Assembly: GCF_024586915.1 (NCBI RefSeq)
Contig: NZ_JANBVS010000001.1
Location: 787,942-851,941, forward strand
Reading direction: 5' to 3'
DNA length: 64,000 nucleotides
Source: Bradyrhizobium sp. SRS-191
Lineage (GTDB): Bacteria; Pseudomonadota; Alphaproteobacteria; Rhizobiales; Xanthobacteraceae
Within the stretch, counting starts at the first letter, position 1; each line of letters starts with the position of its first letter. Below, one piece after another: positions 41,751-50,686 of the stretch. The notes beneath the pieces are model-generated. The model was not told where the DNA came from. It made no database searches and saw only the letters and a program-made list of their open reading frames with translations. The translations under genes and the position numbers were made by a program.

Positions 41751-42935
41751 CTAAAATCCAAGCGCCAGACGGCCTGCGGCGATGCGCGTGGCGTCGTCCT
41801 GCGGGGTGTGGACGCGGCCGCACATCACGTCGCGATAGTGCCGCTCCAGCGGATTGGCGCGGCTGAGGCCGTGATTGCTCGACAGCGACAGCGCATCCTC
41901 GACCGCCGCCACCGCATTGTTGGTGACGGTGAGCTTGATGATGTTGCCCTCGACAGGGCTGACGACCCGGCCCTCGTCGAAGTCGCGCGCGAGGCTGTCG
42001 ATCAGCCGCGCATTGACCTGCAGCCGCGCCTCGATCGCGCCGAGCACCTCCTGCGCGCGTGGCAGGGTCGCCAGAGGCGCGCCGAGGCTCGAGGGCGTGC
42101 GCGTCTTGAGGAAGTCGACGATCCAGTTACGCGCCGCGCGCGCGACGCCGTCATAGATGGCGCCGACGAAGGCGGCATGGACGAGCGCCTGGGTCGGGTT
42201 CTGCACCCGCCAGTCCTCCGGCTTGCGCAGCTCGATCTCATGGTCGAGCGGGATCACGACGTCGTCGAACACGACATCATGGCTGCCGCTGGCGCGCAAG
42301 CCGAGATGATCCCAGGTCTCGACGATGCGGATGCCGGGAGAGCCCGCCTGCACGAGGAACAGGCCGAGCCGCGGCTCGGCCTCGTCGGTCTTCGCCCACA
42401 CGGAATACCACGACAGGATCGGCGCACCGGTCGAATAGATCTTGTGACCGCTCAACCGCCAGCCGGTCTCGGTGCGCCGCGCGATCGTCTCCGGCAGGCC
42501 GCCGCGCGACGGCGAGCCGAGCGCCGGCTCGACGCGGAAGGTGTTGATCAGCGCGCCGCGCTCGACCGAGTCCCGCGCCAGCTTGCGGGCCAGCCGCGGC
42601 GGATAGTCTTGGCTCCGCGCCATCACGAAGTGCTGGATATAGTGCATCGCCAGGACCAGCGCCGTCGACGGATCGGCCTCGGCGATGATTCCGAGCACGC
42701 GCGCCGTGAGGCCTGCGCCCGCCCCGTGTCCACCCAGCGCCGCAGGCACCGTCAGCGACAGCAGACCCGCCTCGAACAGATCCTTGAAATTCTGAAACGG
42801 AAAGCTGCGGTCGCGATCATGGCTCGGCGCGCGCTCTGCGAAAACCGGCAGCAGCCGCAGCGCGCGTGCGATCAGTTCGTCCTCATTGTCAGCTCCGGTC
42901 TGGCGCGGCGCGAGGCTTTCGATGACGGCTACCAT
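41751..42935 (-). CDS. Acyl-CoA dehydrogenase-fold flavoprotein, SfnB/DszC-like
   Basis: 394 residues. Acyl-CoA dehydrogenase architecture: FKDLFEAGLLSLTVPAALGG, VLAMHYIQHFVMARSQ, TGWRLSGHKIYSTGAPILSW (flavin region), ETWDHLGLRASGSHDVVFDD and the C-terminal helices SNHGLSRANPLERHYRDV. Within this group, SfnB and DszC-like oxidoreductases act in organosulfur metabolism. Its position in a sulfonate operon supports that role. The gene starts 7 bases inside the ATPase gene (overlap), so it is translationally coupled. Substrate unproven. Confidence 0.85.
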   Translation of the reverse strand: MVAVIESLAPRQTGADNEDELIARALRLLPVFAERAPSHDRDRSFPFQNFKDLFEAGLLSLTVPAALGGHGAGAGLTARVLGIIAEADPSTALVLAMHYIQHFVMARSQDYPPRLARKLARDSVERGALINTFRVEPALGSPSRGGLPETIARRTETGWRLSGHKIYSTGAPILSWYSVWAKTDEAEPRLGLFLVQAGSPGIRIVETWDHLGLRASGSHDVVFDDVVIPLDHEIELRKPEDWRVQNPTQALVHAAFVGAIYDGVARAARNWIVDFLKTRTPSSLGAPLATLPRAQEVLGAIEARLQVNARLIDSLARDFDEGRVVSPVEGNIIKLTVTNNAVAAVEDALSLSSNHGLSRANPLERHYRDVMCGRVHTPQDDATRIAAGRLALGF

Positions 42936-43720
42936 GTCGCTTCCAACCCGAGGAGACCGAGAATCTGCCGGCGCAGATCGGCCAAATGCGGATCGCCGCG
43001 ATGCCGCGGATACGGCCGGTCGACGACGATGTCGGCCTTGATGCGCGCCGGGCGGTCGCTGAGCACGATGACGCGATTGGCGAGCACCAGCGCCTCCTCG
43101 ACGTCGTGGGTGACGAGCAAGGTGGTAAAGCCCTTGCGCTGCCACAGCGCCACCAGCTCGGCCTGCATCGCGATCCGCGTCAGCGAGTCGAGCTTGCCGA
43201 GCGGCTCGTCCAGCACCAGCACCTTGGGATCGTTGACCAGCGCCCGCGCCAGTGCAACGCGCTGCGCCATGCCGCCGGAGAGCTGATGCGGATAGGCATT
43301 CTTGAAGTTGGTGAGGCCGACGAGATCCAGCGCGGCGTCGACGCGATGGCGCTGCTTCCTGAGGATGCCCTGCGCCTCCAGGCCGAGCGCGACATTGTCC
43401 CAGACCGTCCGCCACGGAAACAGCGTCGGATCCTGGAACACGACGACGCGCGACGGATGCGGTCCCTTGATGCTGACCTCGTCCTCGCGCAGGCTGCCGC
43501 TGCGCGGCTTGTCGAGGCCGGCGATCAGGCGCAGCAGGGTCGACTTGCCGCAACCGGAGGGGCCGAGAAGCGCGACGAACTCGCCGGGCTCGACGATCAG
43601 GCTGACATCGTCGAGCACCTTCAGTTCGGCGCCGTCGATGTCGAAGGCGTGGTCGACATGGGCGATGTCGATCGACGCGCCGGGACATTGCGCCCTGACG
43701 GCTTCGGCAGCGGCTACCAT
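42929..43720 (-). CDS. ssuB: Sulfonate ABC transporter ATPase
   Basis: 263 residues. ABC ATPase of the nitrate/sulfonate/taurine family: Walker A GPSGCGKSTL, Q-loop VVVFQDPTLFPWRTVWDNV, signature LSGGMAQRVALARAL, Walker B VLVLDEPLGKLD and switch His in LLVTHDVEEALVLANRV. It energises uptake with the permease encoded upstream. The start overlaps the permease stop by 7 bases and its stop overlaps the SfnB-like start by 7 bases; both junctions contain the same GGTAGCC-type overlap. Confidence 0.92.
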   Translation of the reverse strand: MVAAAEAVRAQCPGASIDIAHVDHAFDIDGAELKVLDDVSLIVEPGEFVALLGPSGCGKSTLLRLIAGLDKPRSGSLREDEVSIKGPHPSRVVVFQDPTLFPWRTVWDNVALGLEAQGILRKQRHRVDAALDLVGLTNFKNAYPHQLSGGMAQRVALARALVNDPKVLVLDEPLGKLDSLTRIAMQAELVALWQRKGFTTLLVTHDVEEALVLANRVIVLSDRPARIKADIVVDRPYPRHRGDPHLADLRRQILGLLGLEATW

Positions 43721-44727
43721 TTGACGACTCCCTTCTGCCAGATCAGCACGCGGTCACGGGTCTTGAACAGCAGAGTGATCGCGCCGGAGCACAGCAACGA
43801 CATCACGAGCAGCGCGGCATACATGTTGGCGTAGGCCGCCCAGCCCTGCGCCCATTGCAGGTACCAGCCGAGACCGGCCTTGACGCCGATCATCTCGGCG
43901 ACGACGAGCACCGCGAAGGAGGCACCGAGGCCCATGAACAGGCCGACGAAGACATGCGGCAATGCTGCGGGAATCGCGACCTTCAGCACCAGGAACCACG
44001 GCCTGGCGCCGAGCGTGCGTGCGACGTCGTAGTAGGCCGTGGGCACGCTGGCGACGCCGGACCACGTCAGCACCGTCACCGGAAAGCCGGTGGCGAGCGC
44101 GATCAGGAAGGTCGACGCGCTCCAGCTGGTCGGAAACGCGAAGAAGGCGATCGGCAGCCAGGCGGTCGCCGGCAGCGGCCCGATGAAGCGCAGCACCGGA
44201 TGCACCCAATAGCCGATCCGCGCCGACCAGCCGATCGAGACGCCGGTGATGAAGCCGGTGGCCGCGCCGATCAGGTAGCCGCCAAGCTGCAGCTTGATCG
44301 AGGCGACGACGCTGTCGAGCAGTTTCGGCAGATCGTCGGTGTAGATCTCGATGATCGCCTGCGGCGGCGGAAAGAACGGCAGCGGCAGCCAGGCATATTT
44401 GGCGGTGGCCAGCTCCCACAGCGTCAGGAACACGCCGAGCGCGAGCAGCCAGGGGCTGCGCCGGCGCAACGCCGATCCGGCACGGCCGAGGTGCGAGGCG
44501 GCGACACCCACGATGAGCACGAGCCCGGCAATCACGAACGCCGCAATCGCGAGGTCCGTGGTGCGGGACCAGTCACCGACGTCCTCCCGGACCAGGCAGG
44601 CCGCGCCGAAAGCGGCCCAAGCGAGCGCCGCGGCGATGCCGGGCGCGACATCGCGAAGCTTGTCGGCGAGCGCGCTGCTCGGCGCGCTGTCGCCCGTGGC
44701 GATCTCAGACAGCGAAAATGTCGACAT
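43714..44727 (-). CDS. ssuC: Sulfonate/nitrate-type ABC transporter permease
   Basis: 337 residues, longer than the usual 260-280. An N-terminal extension with two extra hydrophobic segments (AALAWAAFGAACLV, LAIAAFVIAGLVLIVGVA) precedes the standard binding-protein-dependent permease domain (LGVFLTLWELATAKYAWLPL, GFITGVSIGWSARIG, the EAA-like loop YYDVARTLGARPWFLVLKVA). It is the membrane channel for SsuA/SsuB. The start overlaps the upstream binding-protein gene by 23 bases. The role of the extension is unknown. Confidence 0.88.
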   Translation of the reverse strand: MSTFSLSEIATGDSAPSSALADKLRDVAPGIAAALAWAAFGAACLVREDVGDWSRTTDLAIAAFVIAGLVLIVGVAASHLGRAGSALRRRSPWLLALGVFLTLWELATAKYAWLPLPFFPPPQAIIEIYTDDLPKLLDSVVASIKLQLGGYLIGAATGFITGVSIGWSARIGYWVHPVLRFIGPLPATAWLPIAFFAFPTSWSASTFLIALATGFPVTVLTWSGVASVPTAYYDVARTLGARPWFLVLKVAIPAALPHVFVGLFMGLGASFAVLVVAEMIGVKAGLGWYLQWAQGWAAYANMYAALLVMSLLCSGAITLLFKTRDRVLIWQKGVVKW

Positions 44728-45796
44728 AGATGCGCTCTGCGAATTTGCTGGTGTCGGTGCTCGGCTTGAAGACGGAGACGACCTTGAGATCGTCGGCATA
44801 GGCCTTCAGCTCCTGCTTGAGCGGAGCGCCATGCGGATGATGATGATGGGTGTGATAACGGACCATGCCCTCGAGATCGGCGAGCGTCGCCTGCTTCGGC
44901 GCATAGGGCTGGAACGATTTCGCTGCCTCGACGGGGTTTTGCGCGGTGAACATTGCGGCATCGAGCAGCGCCTGCGTGATGGCGCGCCCGACCGCGGGCT
45001 CCTCACGCACCAGGCTGCCGCGCAGGCCGAGGATGCAGCAGACGCGGTTCTGATACTCGCCGTCGAGATTGGAGGCGACCTCCCGGTAGGCCGGATCCTT
45101 GAGCCAGAGATACGCGAGCGGATCGGACGCCAGGAACGCCTGCGTCTCGCCCTTGTCGGCCGCCACGTTGACGACCGCGCCGGGATAGACGCGCCAATCG
45201 ACGTCCTTCACCGGATCAATGCCGAGCCGGGCGAGCTGAATCGAGAAGAAGTTCTTGTCGGGCCCGCCGAGATCGCCGACCGCGACCGCCTTGCCCTTGA
45301 GATCGGCGAGCTTGGCGATGCCGGAGTCGGTGCGCGCCAGCACGCGCATGCAGCCGCCATGGGTGCCCGCGGCGATCTTGACGTCAAAGCCCTGCTCCAG
45401 CGGCTTCAGCCAACGCAGCGCCATGCCGAGGCCGGCGTCGCTCTTGCCGGTAGCGATGGCTTCCAGCAGCTGATCGGTCGAGCCCGAATAGTTGATCAGC
45501 TCGACGTCGAGATTGTACTTCTTGAAGAAGCCCTGGTCGATCGCCACCGGAACCGGCGTCAGGCAGACCGCACCGGCATTCCATGACAGCTTCAGCCTGC
45601 GCGGCTCACCGGTGAGAGCCGGCGCTTCGGCCGCCGTCCGGCAGATCGGAAACTGCTGAAAGTCGACCTCAGGTGCGGCCCGCAGCGACAGCGCCTGCGC
45701 GGCAAGACCGCCGAATGGCGCCACCAAGGCAGCACCGGCACCCGCCTGCAGCAGCCGGCGCCGGGTGACTGCGCCTGTGTTGTCCGTCTTGTCCAT
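44705..45796 (-). CDS. Tat-exported ABC substrate-binding protein (SsuA/NrtA-like)
   Basis: 363 residues. A twin-arginine signal (TRRRLLQAGAGAALVAPFGG) is followed by an NMT1/SsuA-type binding domain: VPVAIDQGFFKKYNLDVELI, NYSGSTDQLLEAIATGKSDA, GLGMALRWLKPLEQGFDV, RVLARTDSGIAKLADLKGKA and a long His-rich stretch (RYHTHHHHPHGAPLKQEL) before the C-terminus. The Tat route implies folding before export, perhaps with a cofactor or metal. It is the first gene of the ssu-type operon and the likely receptor for an organosulfur compound. GGAGAGG precedes the ATG. Confidence 0.87.
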   Translation of the reverse strand: MDKTDNTGAVTRRRLLQAGAGAALVAPFGGLAAQALSLRAAPEVDFQQFPICRTAAEAPALTGEPRRLKLSWNAGAVCLTPVPVAIDQGFFKKYNLDVELINYSGSTDQLLEAIATGKSDAGLGMALRWLKPLEQGFDVKIAAGTHGGCMRVLARTDSGIAKLADLKGKAVAVGDLGGPDKNFFSIQLARLGIDPVKDVDWRVYPGAVVNVAADKGETQAFLASDPLAYLWLKDPAYREVASNLDGEYQNRVCCILGLRGSLVREEPAVGRAITQALLDAAMFTAQNPVEAAKSFQPYAPKQATLADLEGMVRYHTHHHHPHGAPLKQELKAYADDLKVVSVFKPSTDTSKFAERIYVDIFAV

Positions 45797-46545
45797 CGCC
45801 CTCTCCTGCCGACAAAGATCCGCCGCTGCGCGAGCGTGCAGCGCCCGCACTCCCCCACGGAATGCATCGATGTGTCGTTGAACCTGCGCTGTCGTCAGCG
45901 CCCCAATGATGATCGGATGATGCGGTCGTGCCGCTGCATCGTCAATGAAATGGATTTTCGAATGTCGGGCGGCGGCGAGCGATTATCTCCCCGCACAACG
46001 ATGTTCACAAAGCAATCAGTTCTTCTGCGCCTCTTCCAAGCGCGATCATCCCGCGCGACGACCGGAATCGGCGGTCGCCAAACTAAGATCACGCTACAGC
46101 CGCAGCATGAACAGCTCGATGCCGGTCGCGCGAAAGTCGATGATGCGGTCGGCGATCTTCTCATCGCTGCCGAGCAGCCCGGCCGCGGTGCCGCCATCGC
46201 GGCGGTGATCGGCACACGTACTAACAAGTCAAGAAAAGAAATTCTTGCCGCCTTCGGCCAGCGCGGGACATCGAAAACCTCCCGACGCAACAACAATTGG
46301 AACGGTCGCTGCGCGCCAGCAGTTCCAGCGCGCTGCCCGACACGCCAGTCGCCGCGTATGATAATTCTAGCGCGGCATCGCTCGCGACGACACACTCGGA
46401 ACGACAATCTGTACTTCCTTGGAACAAGTTCGATCGGAACATGCTCAGACTTGGAATATTTGTCTTTCCGAATCCGGCCGCGGTTTTACGTGCTAGATCA
46501 TGAACGTTACGCATCGTCCGCGCGCGAGAGAAAAGGCATCTTGGC
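45797..46545. other. Intergenic region upstream of the ssu-type operon
   Basis: About 750 bases between divergent genes. It holds the operon promoter and a decayed C-terminal piece of an LLM-type flavin monooxygenase (46094-46210). The other reading frames lack any family signature. The sequence around 46220-46500 is slightly A/T-richer than average for the window and holds no recognised motif. Confidence 0.5.
46094..46210 (-). pseudogene. C-terminal relic of an LLM-class flavin monooxygenase
   Basis: On the minus strand a short open frame reads LLGSDEKIADRIIDFRATGI then ELFMLRL and a stop at 46094. This is the characteristic C-terminal end of LLM-class (SsuD/SfnG/luciferase-like) monooxygenases ('LLGSxExIADRIxxFxxAGIExFML'). 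No start or N-terminal domain is found upstream. Its place directly before the ssu-type operon suggests a lost organosulfur monooxygenase gene. Confidence 0.65.
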
Positions 46546-47970
46546 ATGAGCCGTTTTCCGGAACGACATATCATCATCGTCGGCGGCGGCGCATCCGGCG
46601 TCCTCCTCGCCTACCAGCTGCTGCGACGCCCGGGGTCTGATATCCGCGTCACCTTGATCGAGAAGCGTTCGGAGGTCGGCCGCGGGCTGGCCTATCACAC
46701 CGGCAATGCCGATCACCTGCTCAATGTGCGCGCCGCCAACATGAGCGCGCTCCCGGATGATCCCGACCATTTCTGGCGCTGGCTGTCGACCCATGAGCAT
46801 GGCCTTCAGCTCTGTCCCGACCCGTTCTGCTTCGTGCCCCGCCGGCTCTATGGCGACTACATCGCCAGCCTGATCGCGCCGTACCTCGCGACCGAAGGCG
46901 GCGCGCAGCGGCTCGCCATCATCCAGGGCGAATGCGTGGCGGTCAGCGAAGGCCGTGACGGCGTGACCGTCAGCCTGGCCAACGGCACGCGCCGGCTCGG
47001 CGACGTCGCGGTGTTCGCCACCGGCCATGACGCCGCGATCCCGCGTTCTGCCTGGCATGCCGACCCCTGGATCAATCCGACCGTGCCCGGCTTCAGCCGG
47101 GACTCGGCGGTGCTCATACTCGGCGCCGGCCTGACGATGGCGGACTACGTGTTGTCGCTGTTGCGCGAGGGCCATCGCGGCCCGATCCTCGCGATCTCGC
47201 GCCGCGGCCTGATGGCCAGGGGACATCGGCGCATCGCCCCCTGCAGGATTAGCGAGGACGAGGTGCCGTTCGGTGCGCGCGGCAGCAGTCTGCTGCGCTG
47301 GTTCCGGCAACGTGTTGCCGCCCACATCGCCGAAGGCGGCGACTGGCGCGCCGTCATCGACGCCGTGAGGCCGTTCAGCCACCGGCTCTGGCAGGAGCTG
47401 CCGCCTGCGTCCAAGCACAGCTTCCTGGAGCATGCGCGGGCGTGGTGGGACGTGCATCGCCACCGCATGGCCCCCGAAGTCGAAGAGCGGATCGCGCGGG
47501 CGATCGCGGACGGCCAGCTCCGCGTCGCCGCTGCCAAGCTGGTCAAGATCGACGGTGGCACGCAAGGGGCCCGTGCGCATTATCGCCGGCGCGGCCGCAG
47601 CGAGGTCGAGACCCTCGAAGTCGGTGCCGTCATCGACTGCACGGGCATCGTCAGGGATCCCCGCGCCACCGCCAATCCTGCGGTCCGCAGCCTGTTCGAC
47701 CAGGGGCTGGCGCGCTGCGATCCCCTGCGGATCGGCATCGAGGTCACGGCCGATTGTGCCATCGTCGGCGCCGATGGCACGCCCTCGCAGCGCCTGTTCG
47801 CGATCGGCCCGCTGACGCGCGCCGCCTTCTGGGAGATCATCGCGATCCCCGACATCCGCAGCCAATGCGCCGATCTGGCGGACCGGCTGTTGCAGGCCCG
47901 CCCGATCATCGTGCCGCCGATCGAAGCGCCGACTCTGGCGGCGGCTGCCGATCACCAGGCCGCGATATAG
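46546..47970 (+). CDS. FAD/NAD(P)-binding oxidoreductase
   Basis: 474 residues. The N-terminal dinucleotide fold (HIIIVGGGASGVLLAYQLLR) with LIEKRSEVGRGLAYHTGNAD and LNVRAANMSALPDDPDHFW is the signature of the FAD-NAD(P)-binding family PF13454 (ornithine/lysine monooxygenase-like relatives). A second Rossmann site (SAVLILGAGLTMADYVLSLL) is present, then VIDCTGIVRDPRATANPAV near the C-terminus. Substrate is unknown. It converges on metQ, and the two 3' ends overlap by 19 bases, which implies transcriptional interference or a shared terminator. Confidence 0.85.
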   Translation: MSRFPERHIIIVGGGASGVLLAYQLLRRPGSDIRVTLIEKRSEVGRGLAYHTGNADHLLNVRAANMSALPDDPDHFWRWLSTHEHGLQLCPDPFCFVPRRLYGDYIASLIAPYLATEGGAQRLAIIQGECVAVSEGRDGVTVSLANGTRRLGDVAVFATGHDAAIPRSAWHADPWINPTVPGFSRDSAVLILGAGLTMADYVLSLLREGHRGPILAISRRGLMARGHRRIAPCRISEDEVPFGARGSSLLRWFRQRVAAHIAEGGDWRAVIDAVRPFSHRLWQELPPASKHSFLEHARAWWDVHRHRMAPEVEERIARAIADGQLRVAAAKLVKIDGGTQGARAHYRRRGRSEVETLEVGAVIDCTGIVRDPRATANPAVRSLFDQGLARCDPLRIGIEVTADCAIVGADGTPSQRLFAIGPLTRAAFWEIIAIPDIRSQCADLADRLLQARPIIVPPIEAPTLAAAADHQAAI

Positions 47971-48728
47971 GTGCCCTTGAAGCGGGTGTCGAGGAACGCC
48001 TTGACCGGCTCGGAGTGGTAGGCCTCGATCAGCTGCCTGACCCAGGGCTTGTCCTTGTCCTCCTCGCGCACCGCGAGGATGTTGACCCAGGGTCCCTCGG
48101 CATTCTCGCGCGCGATCGCATCCTTGGCGGGATTGAGCCCGGCCTGGACGGCGTAGTTGTTGTTGATCGAGACGAGGTCGACGTCGGCCAGCGCGCGCGG
48201 CAGCTGCGCGGCGTCGAGCTCGACGAATTTCAGCTTCTTGGGATTGTCGGTGATGTCGGCGACCGTCGCGGCGACGTTGCTCGGATCCTTCAGCTTAATG
48301 ACGCCGTGCAGCGCCAAAATCATCAGCCCGCGCGCGCCGTTCGACGGATCGTTGGCGATCGCGACCTTGGCTCCCTCGGGAAGCTCGGCGAGCGTCTTGT
48401 ACTTCTGTGAATAGACGCCCTGCGGCGAGGCGATGGTGGTCGCGACCTTGACGATCTTCCAGCCGGTCTTGGCAATCTGGTTGTTCAGGTAAGGCTCGTG
48501 CTGGAACGAATTCGCCTCGAGATCCTTCAGTGCGAGTGCCTGGTTCGGGATCACGTAGTCGGTGAACTCGACCACCTTGATGTCGAGCCCGCGCTCGGCC
48601 GCGACCTTCTTCACGACGTCGATGATCTCGGCATGAGGCCCGGCAGTCACGCCGACACGGATGGTTTCGGCATGCGCGGGAAGCGCGACGGACAGCAAGG
48701 CGGCAAGCGCAACAACGGAACGTAACAT
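47952..48728 (-). CDS. metQ: Methionine ABC transporter substrate-binding protein
   Basis: 258 residues, NlpA/MetQ family. A signal peptide (VVALAALLSVALPAHAETIR) has no lipobox Cys, so this is a free periplasmic protein rather than the usual lipoprotein. The binding domain has VGVTAGPHAEIIDVVKKVAA, LALKDLEANSFQHEPYLNNQ, VAIANDPSNGARGLMILAL, ITDNPKKLKFVELDAAQLPR and the terminal RFKGTYIAAW. It presents methionine or a derivative to MetNI. GGAGA lies 7 bases before the ATG. It is the last gene of the metNIQ order. Confidence 0.92.
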   Translation of the reverse strand: MLRSVVALAALLSVALPAHAETIRVGVTAGPHAEIIDVVKKVAAERGLDIKVVEFTDYVIPNQALALKDLEANSFQHEPYLNNQIAKTGWKIVKVATTIASPQGVYSQKYKTLAELPEGAKVAIANDPSNGARGLMILALHGVIKLKDPSNVAATVADITDNPKKLKFVELDAAQLPRALADVDLVSINNNYAVQAGLNPAKDAIARENAEGPWVNILAVREEDKDKPWVRQLIEAYHSEPVKAFLDTRFKGTYIAAW

Positions 48729-48754
48729 TCAAGTCTCCAATCAAACAAAACAGC

Positions 48755-49420
48755 TCAGCGCTGCCTCAAGCGCCGATTAAGCCGGCGCGCGAGATGATCG
48801 CCTATGGTCTGCACCGTCTGCACCAGCGCAATCAGCACGACCACAACGGCCAGCATCATTTCCGGCATGAAGCGCTGATAGCCGTAGCGGATGCCGAGAT
48901 CTCCGAGGCCGCCGCCGCCGACGGCGCCGACCATCGCGGAATAGCCGAGCAGGCTGACCACCGCGAGCGTCAGCGCCAGCACCAGGCCGGGCAGCGCCTC
49001 CGGGATCAGCACCTTGAACACGATCTGCAGCGGCGTCGCGCCGAACGACGACGCGGTCTCGATCAGGCCGGCATCGACCTCGCGGATGGCCGCTTCGACC
49101 AGCCGCGCAATGAACGGCGTCGCCGCCACCGTCAGCGGCACGATCGCAGCGCCTGATCCGATCGAGGTGCCGGCGACGAGCCGCGTGAACGGGATGATGG
49201 CGACGACGAGGATGATGAAGGGCGTGGAGCGCGCGGCATTGACGACGACCCCGAGCGCCGCGTTGACGGCGGGAGCCGCGAACAGCTCACCCTTGCGGCT
49301 GGTCGCCAGGAAGATGCCGAGCGGCAGACCGAGGGCCGTCGCGACCAGCGCCGCGGTCGACACCATGAACAGGCTCTCGCCGGTGGCCTGGATGATCAAA
49401 TTGATGAGCTCAGGCGACAT
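48755..49420 (-). CDS. metI: Methionine ABC transporter permease
   Basis: 221 residues with about five membrane segments. MetI features: ELINLIIQATGESLFMVSTA, GLPLGIFLATSRKGELFAAP, NAARSTPFIILVVAIIPFTR and the EAA-type loop (AAIREVDAGLIETASSFGAT). It forms the membrane channel of the MetNIQ importer. The start overlaps the end of metN by 11 bases (coupled), and metQ follows 26 bases after its stop. Confidence 0.92.
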   Translation of the reverse strand: MSPELINLIIQATGESLFMVSTAALVATALGLPLGIFLATSRKGELFAAPAVNAALGVVVNAARSTPFIILVVAIIPFTRLVAGTSIGSGAAIVPLTVAATPFIARLVEAAIREVDAGLIETASSFGATPLQIVFKVLIPEALPGLVLALTLAVVSLLGYSAMVGAVGGGGLGDLGIRYGYQRFMPEMMLAVVVVLIALVQTVQTIGDHLARRLNRRLRQR

Positions 49421-50534
49421 AGCCGAGACGCTCCGCTGCGAACTGCTGTTGAGAGAGATAGGTGAGCGTCTGCCGCGCCGACGCCTCGCCGCCGGGGATG
49501 CCGAGGATCAGCGAGCCGACATGCTGGCCACCGATCTCATCGATGCGCGCCGAGAGCAGCGCCACGTCGATCGACAGCTCGCGGGCGAGCCGCGCGACCA
49601 GCGTGTCGCCGGCATCAGTGCCGCGCACCTGCACGCGAATGACCGCCTGTCCGATCGATGTCGGCTGCTGCACGAGCCGGCTCGCCAGCGACACCGGCAC
49701 GGCATCGCCGAGCGCTTCGGCCAGAAATGTCTGCGTCGTCGGATGCTTCGGATGGGTGAAGATGTCGGCGACATGGCCACGCTCGACGACGCGTCCGTCA
49801 TCGATCACAACCACCTCCTTGGCGAGCTGGCGGACCACCGACATCTCATGGGTGATCAGGATAATAGTGACGCCGAGCTCGCGATTGATGTTGGCGAGCA
49901 GGTCGAGGATGGCGCGTGTGGTCTGCGGGTCCAGCGCCGAGGTCGCCTCATCCGACAACAACACGTCCGGGCGCGTCGCCAGCGCGCGGGCGATGCCGAT
50001 GCGCTGCTTCTGTCCGCCCGACAGCTCCGATGGATAGCGGTCGTGCTTGTCGGCGATGTCCACCAACTCGAGCAGTTCGGCGACGCGCGTCCGGATATCG
50101 GCCTTCGTCCAGCCGGCAACCTCGAGCGGCAGCGCGATATTGTCGGCGGCCGTGCGCGACGACAGCAGATTGAAGTGCTGGAAGATCATCCCGATCGAGC
50201 GCTGCGCGAGCCGCAATGGCTGTCCGCTCAGCGCCGAGATTTCGCGCCCGTCAACGATGACTCGACCGGTGCTCGGCTTCTCCAGACCGTTGATCAGCCG
50301 CACCAGGCTCGACTTGCCGGCGCCGGAGCGCCCGATGACGCCGGTGATCGAGCCACGTGCGATGGCGAAATCGATCTCCTTGAGCGCCTCGACGGCCGCC
50401 TTGTCGCGATAGGCGGGATAGGTCTTCGAGAGAGCCTCAAACCGCACCATCGGCGCGGCGACGGCTGCTTCGGGCACGACCGGCTCCACCGGCCGGATCG
50501 GCTCGGCGACGGCGAGGGACGAGTAGGCATTCAT
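49410..50534 (-). CDS. metN: Methionine ABC transporter ATPase
   Basis: 374 residues. The ABC domain has Walker A GRSGAGKSSL, Q-loop MIFQHFNLLSSRTAADNIAL, signature LSGGQKQRIGIARAL, Walker B VLLSDEATSALD and switch His in IILITHEMSVVRQLAKEVVV. The C-terminal NIL domain (about residues 290-374) carries the methionine-binding regulatory site seen in E. coli MetN, where bound methionine inhibits transport. ATG 50534 follows AAGG at 8 bases. No known SAM riboswitch could be recognised in the 150-base leader. Confidence 0.92.
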   Translation of the reverse strand: MNAYSSLAVAEPIRPVEPVVPEAAVAAPMVRFEALSKTYPAYRDKAAVEALKEIDFAIARGSITGVIGRSGAGKSSLVRLINGLEKPSTGRVIVDGREISALSGQPLRLAQRSIGMIFQHFNLLSSRTAADNIALPLEVAGWTKADIRTRVAELLELVDIADKHDRYPSELSGGQKQRIGIARALATRPDVLLSDEATSALDPQTTRAILDLLANINRELGVTIILITHEMSVVRQLAKEVVVIDDGRVVERGHVADIFTHPKHPTTQTFLAEALGDAVPVSLASRLVQQPTSIGQAVIRVQVRGTDAGDTLVARLARELSIDVALLSARIDEIGGQHVGSLILGIPGGEASARQTLTYLSQQQFAAERLGYVA

Positions 50535-50686
50535 GAGCGAACCTTGACTTGACGTGCTGCAACGCACGCGTTCAGGTCACCATCGCCTGCGATCCGTCTC
50601 GAGGCAATTTCAGAAATGCCCTCTGTCATGGATGAAGCTTCTCGGAGGATGGGACATGGTGGAACATCTTGCTCCCCTGGGCCTCT

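Noticed and set aside
40746..43286. An 846-codon open frame opposite the ssu-type operon
   Set aside because: Antisense shadow crossing three confirmed genes on the other strand.
50535..50686. Possible SAM riboswitch in the metN leader
   Set aside because: I could not find the core pseudoknot pattern of a known SAM riboswitch.
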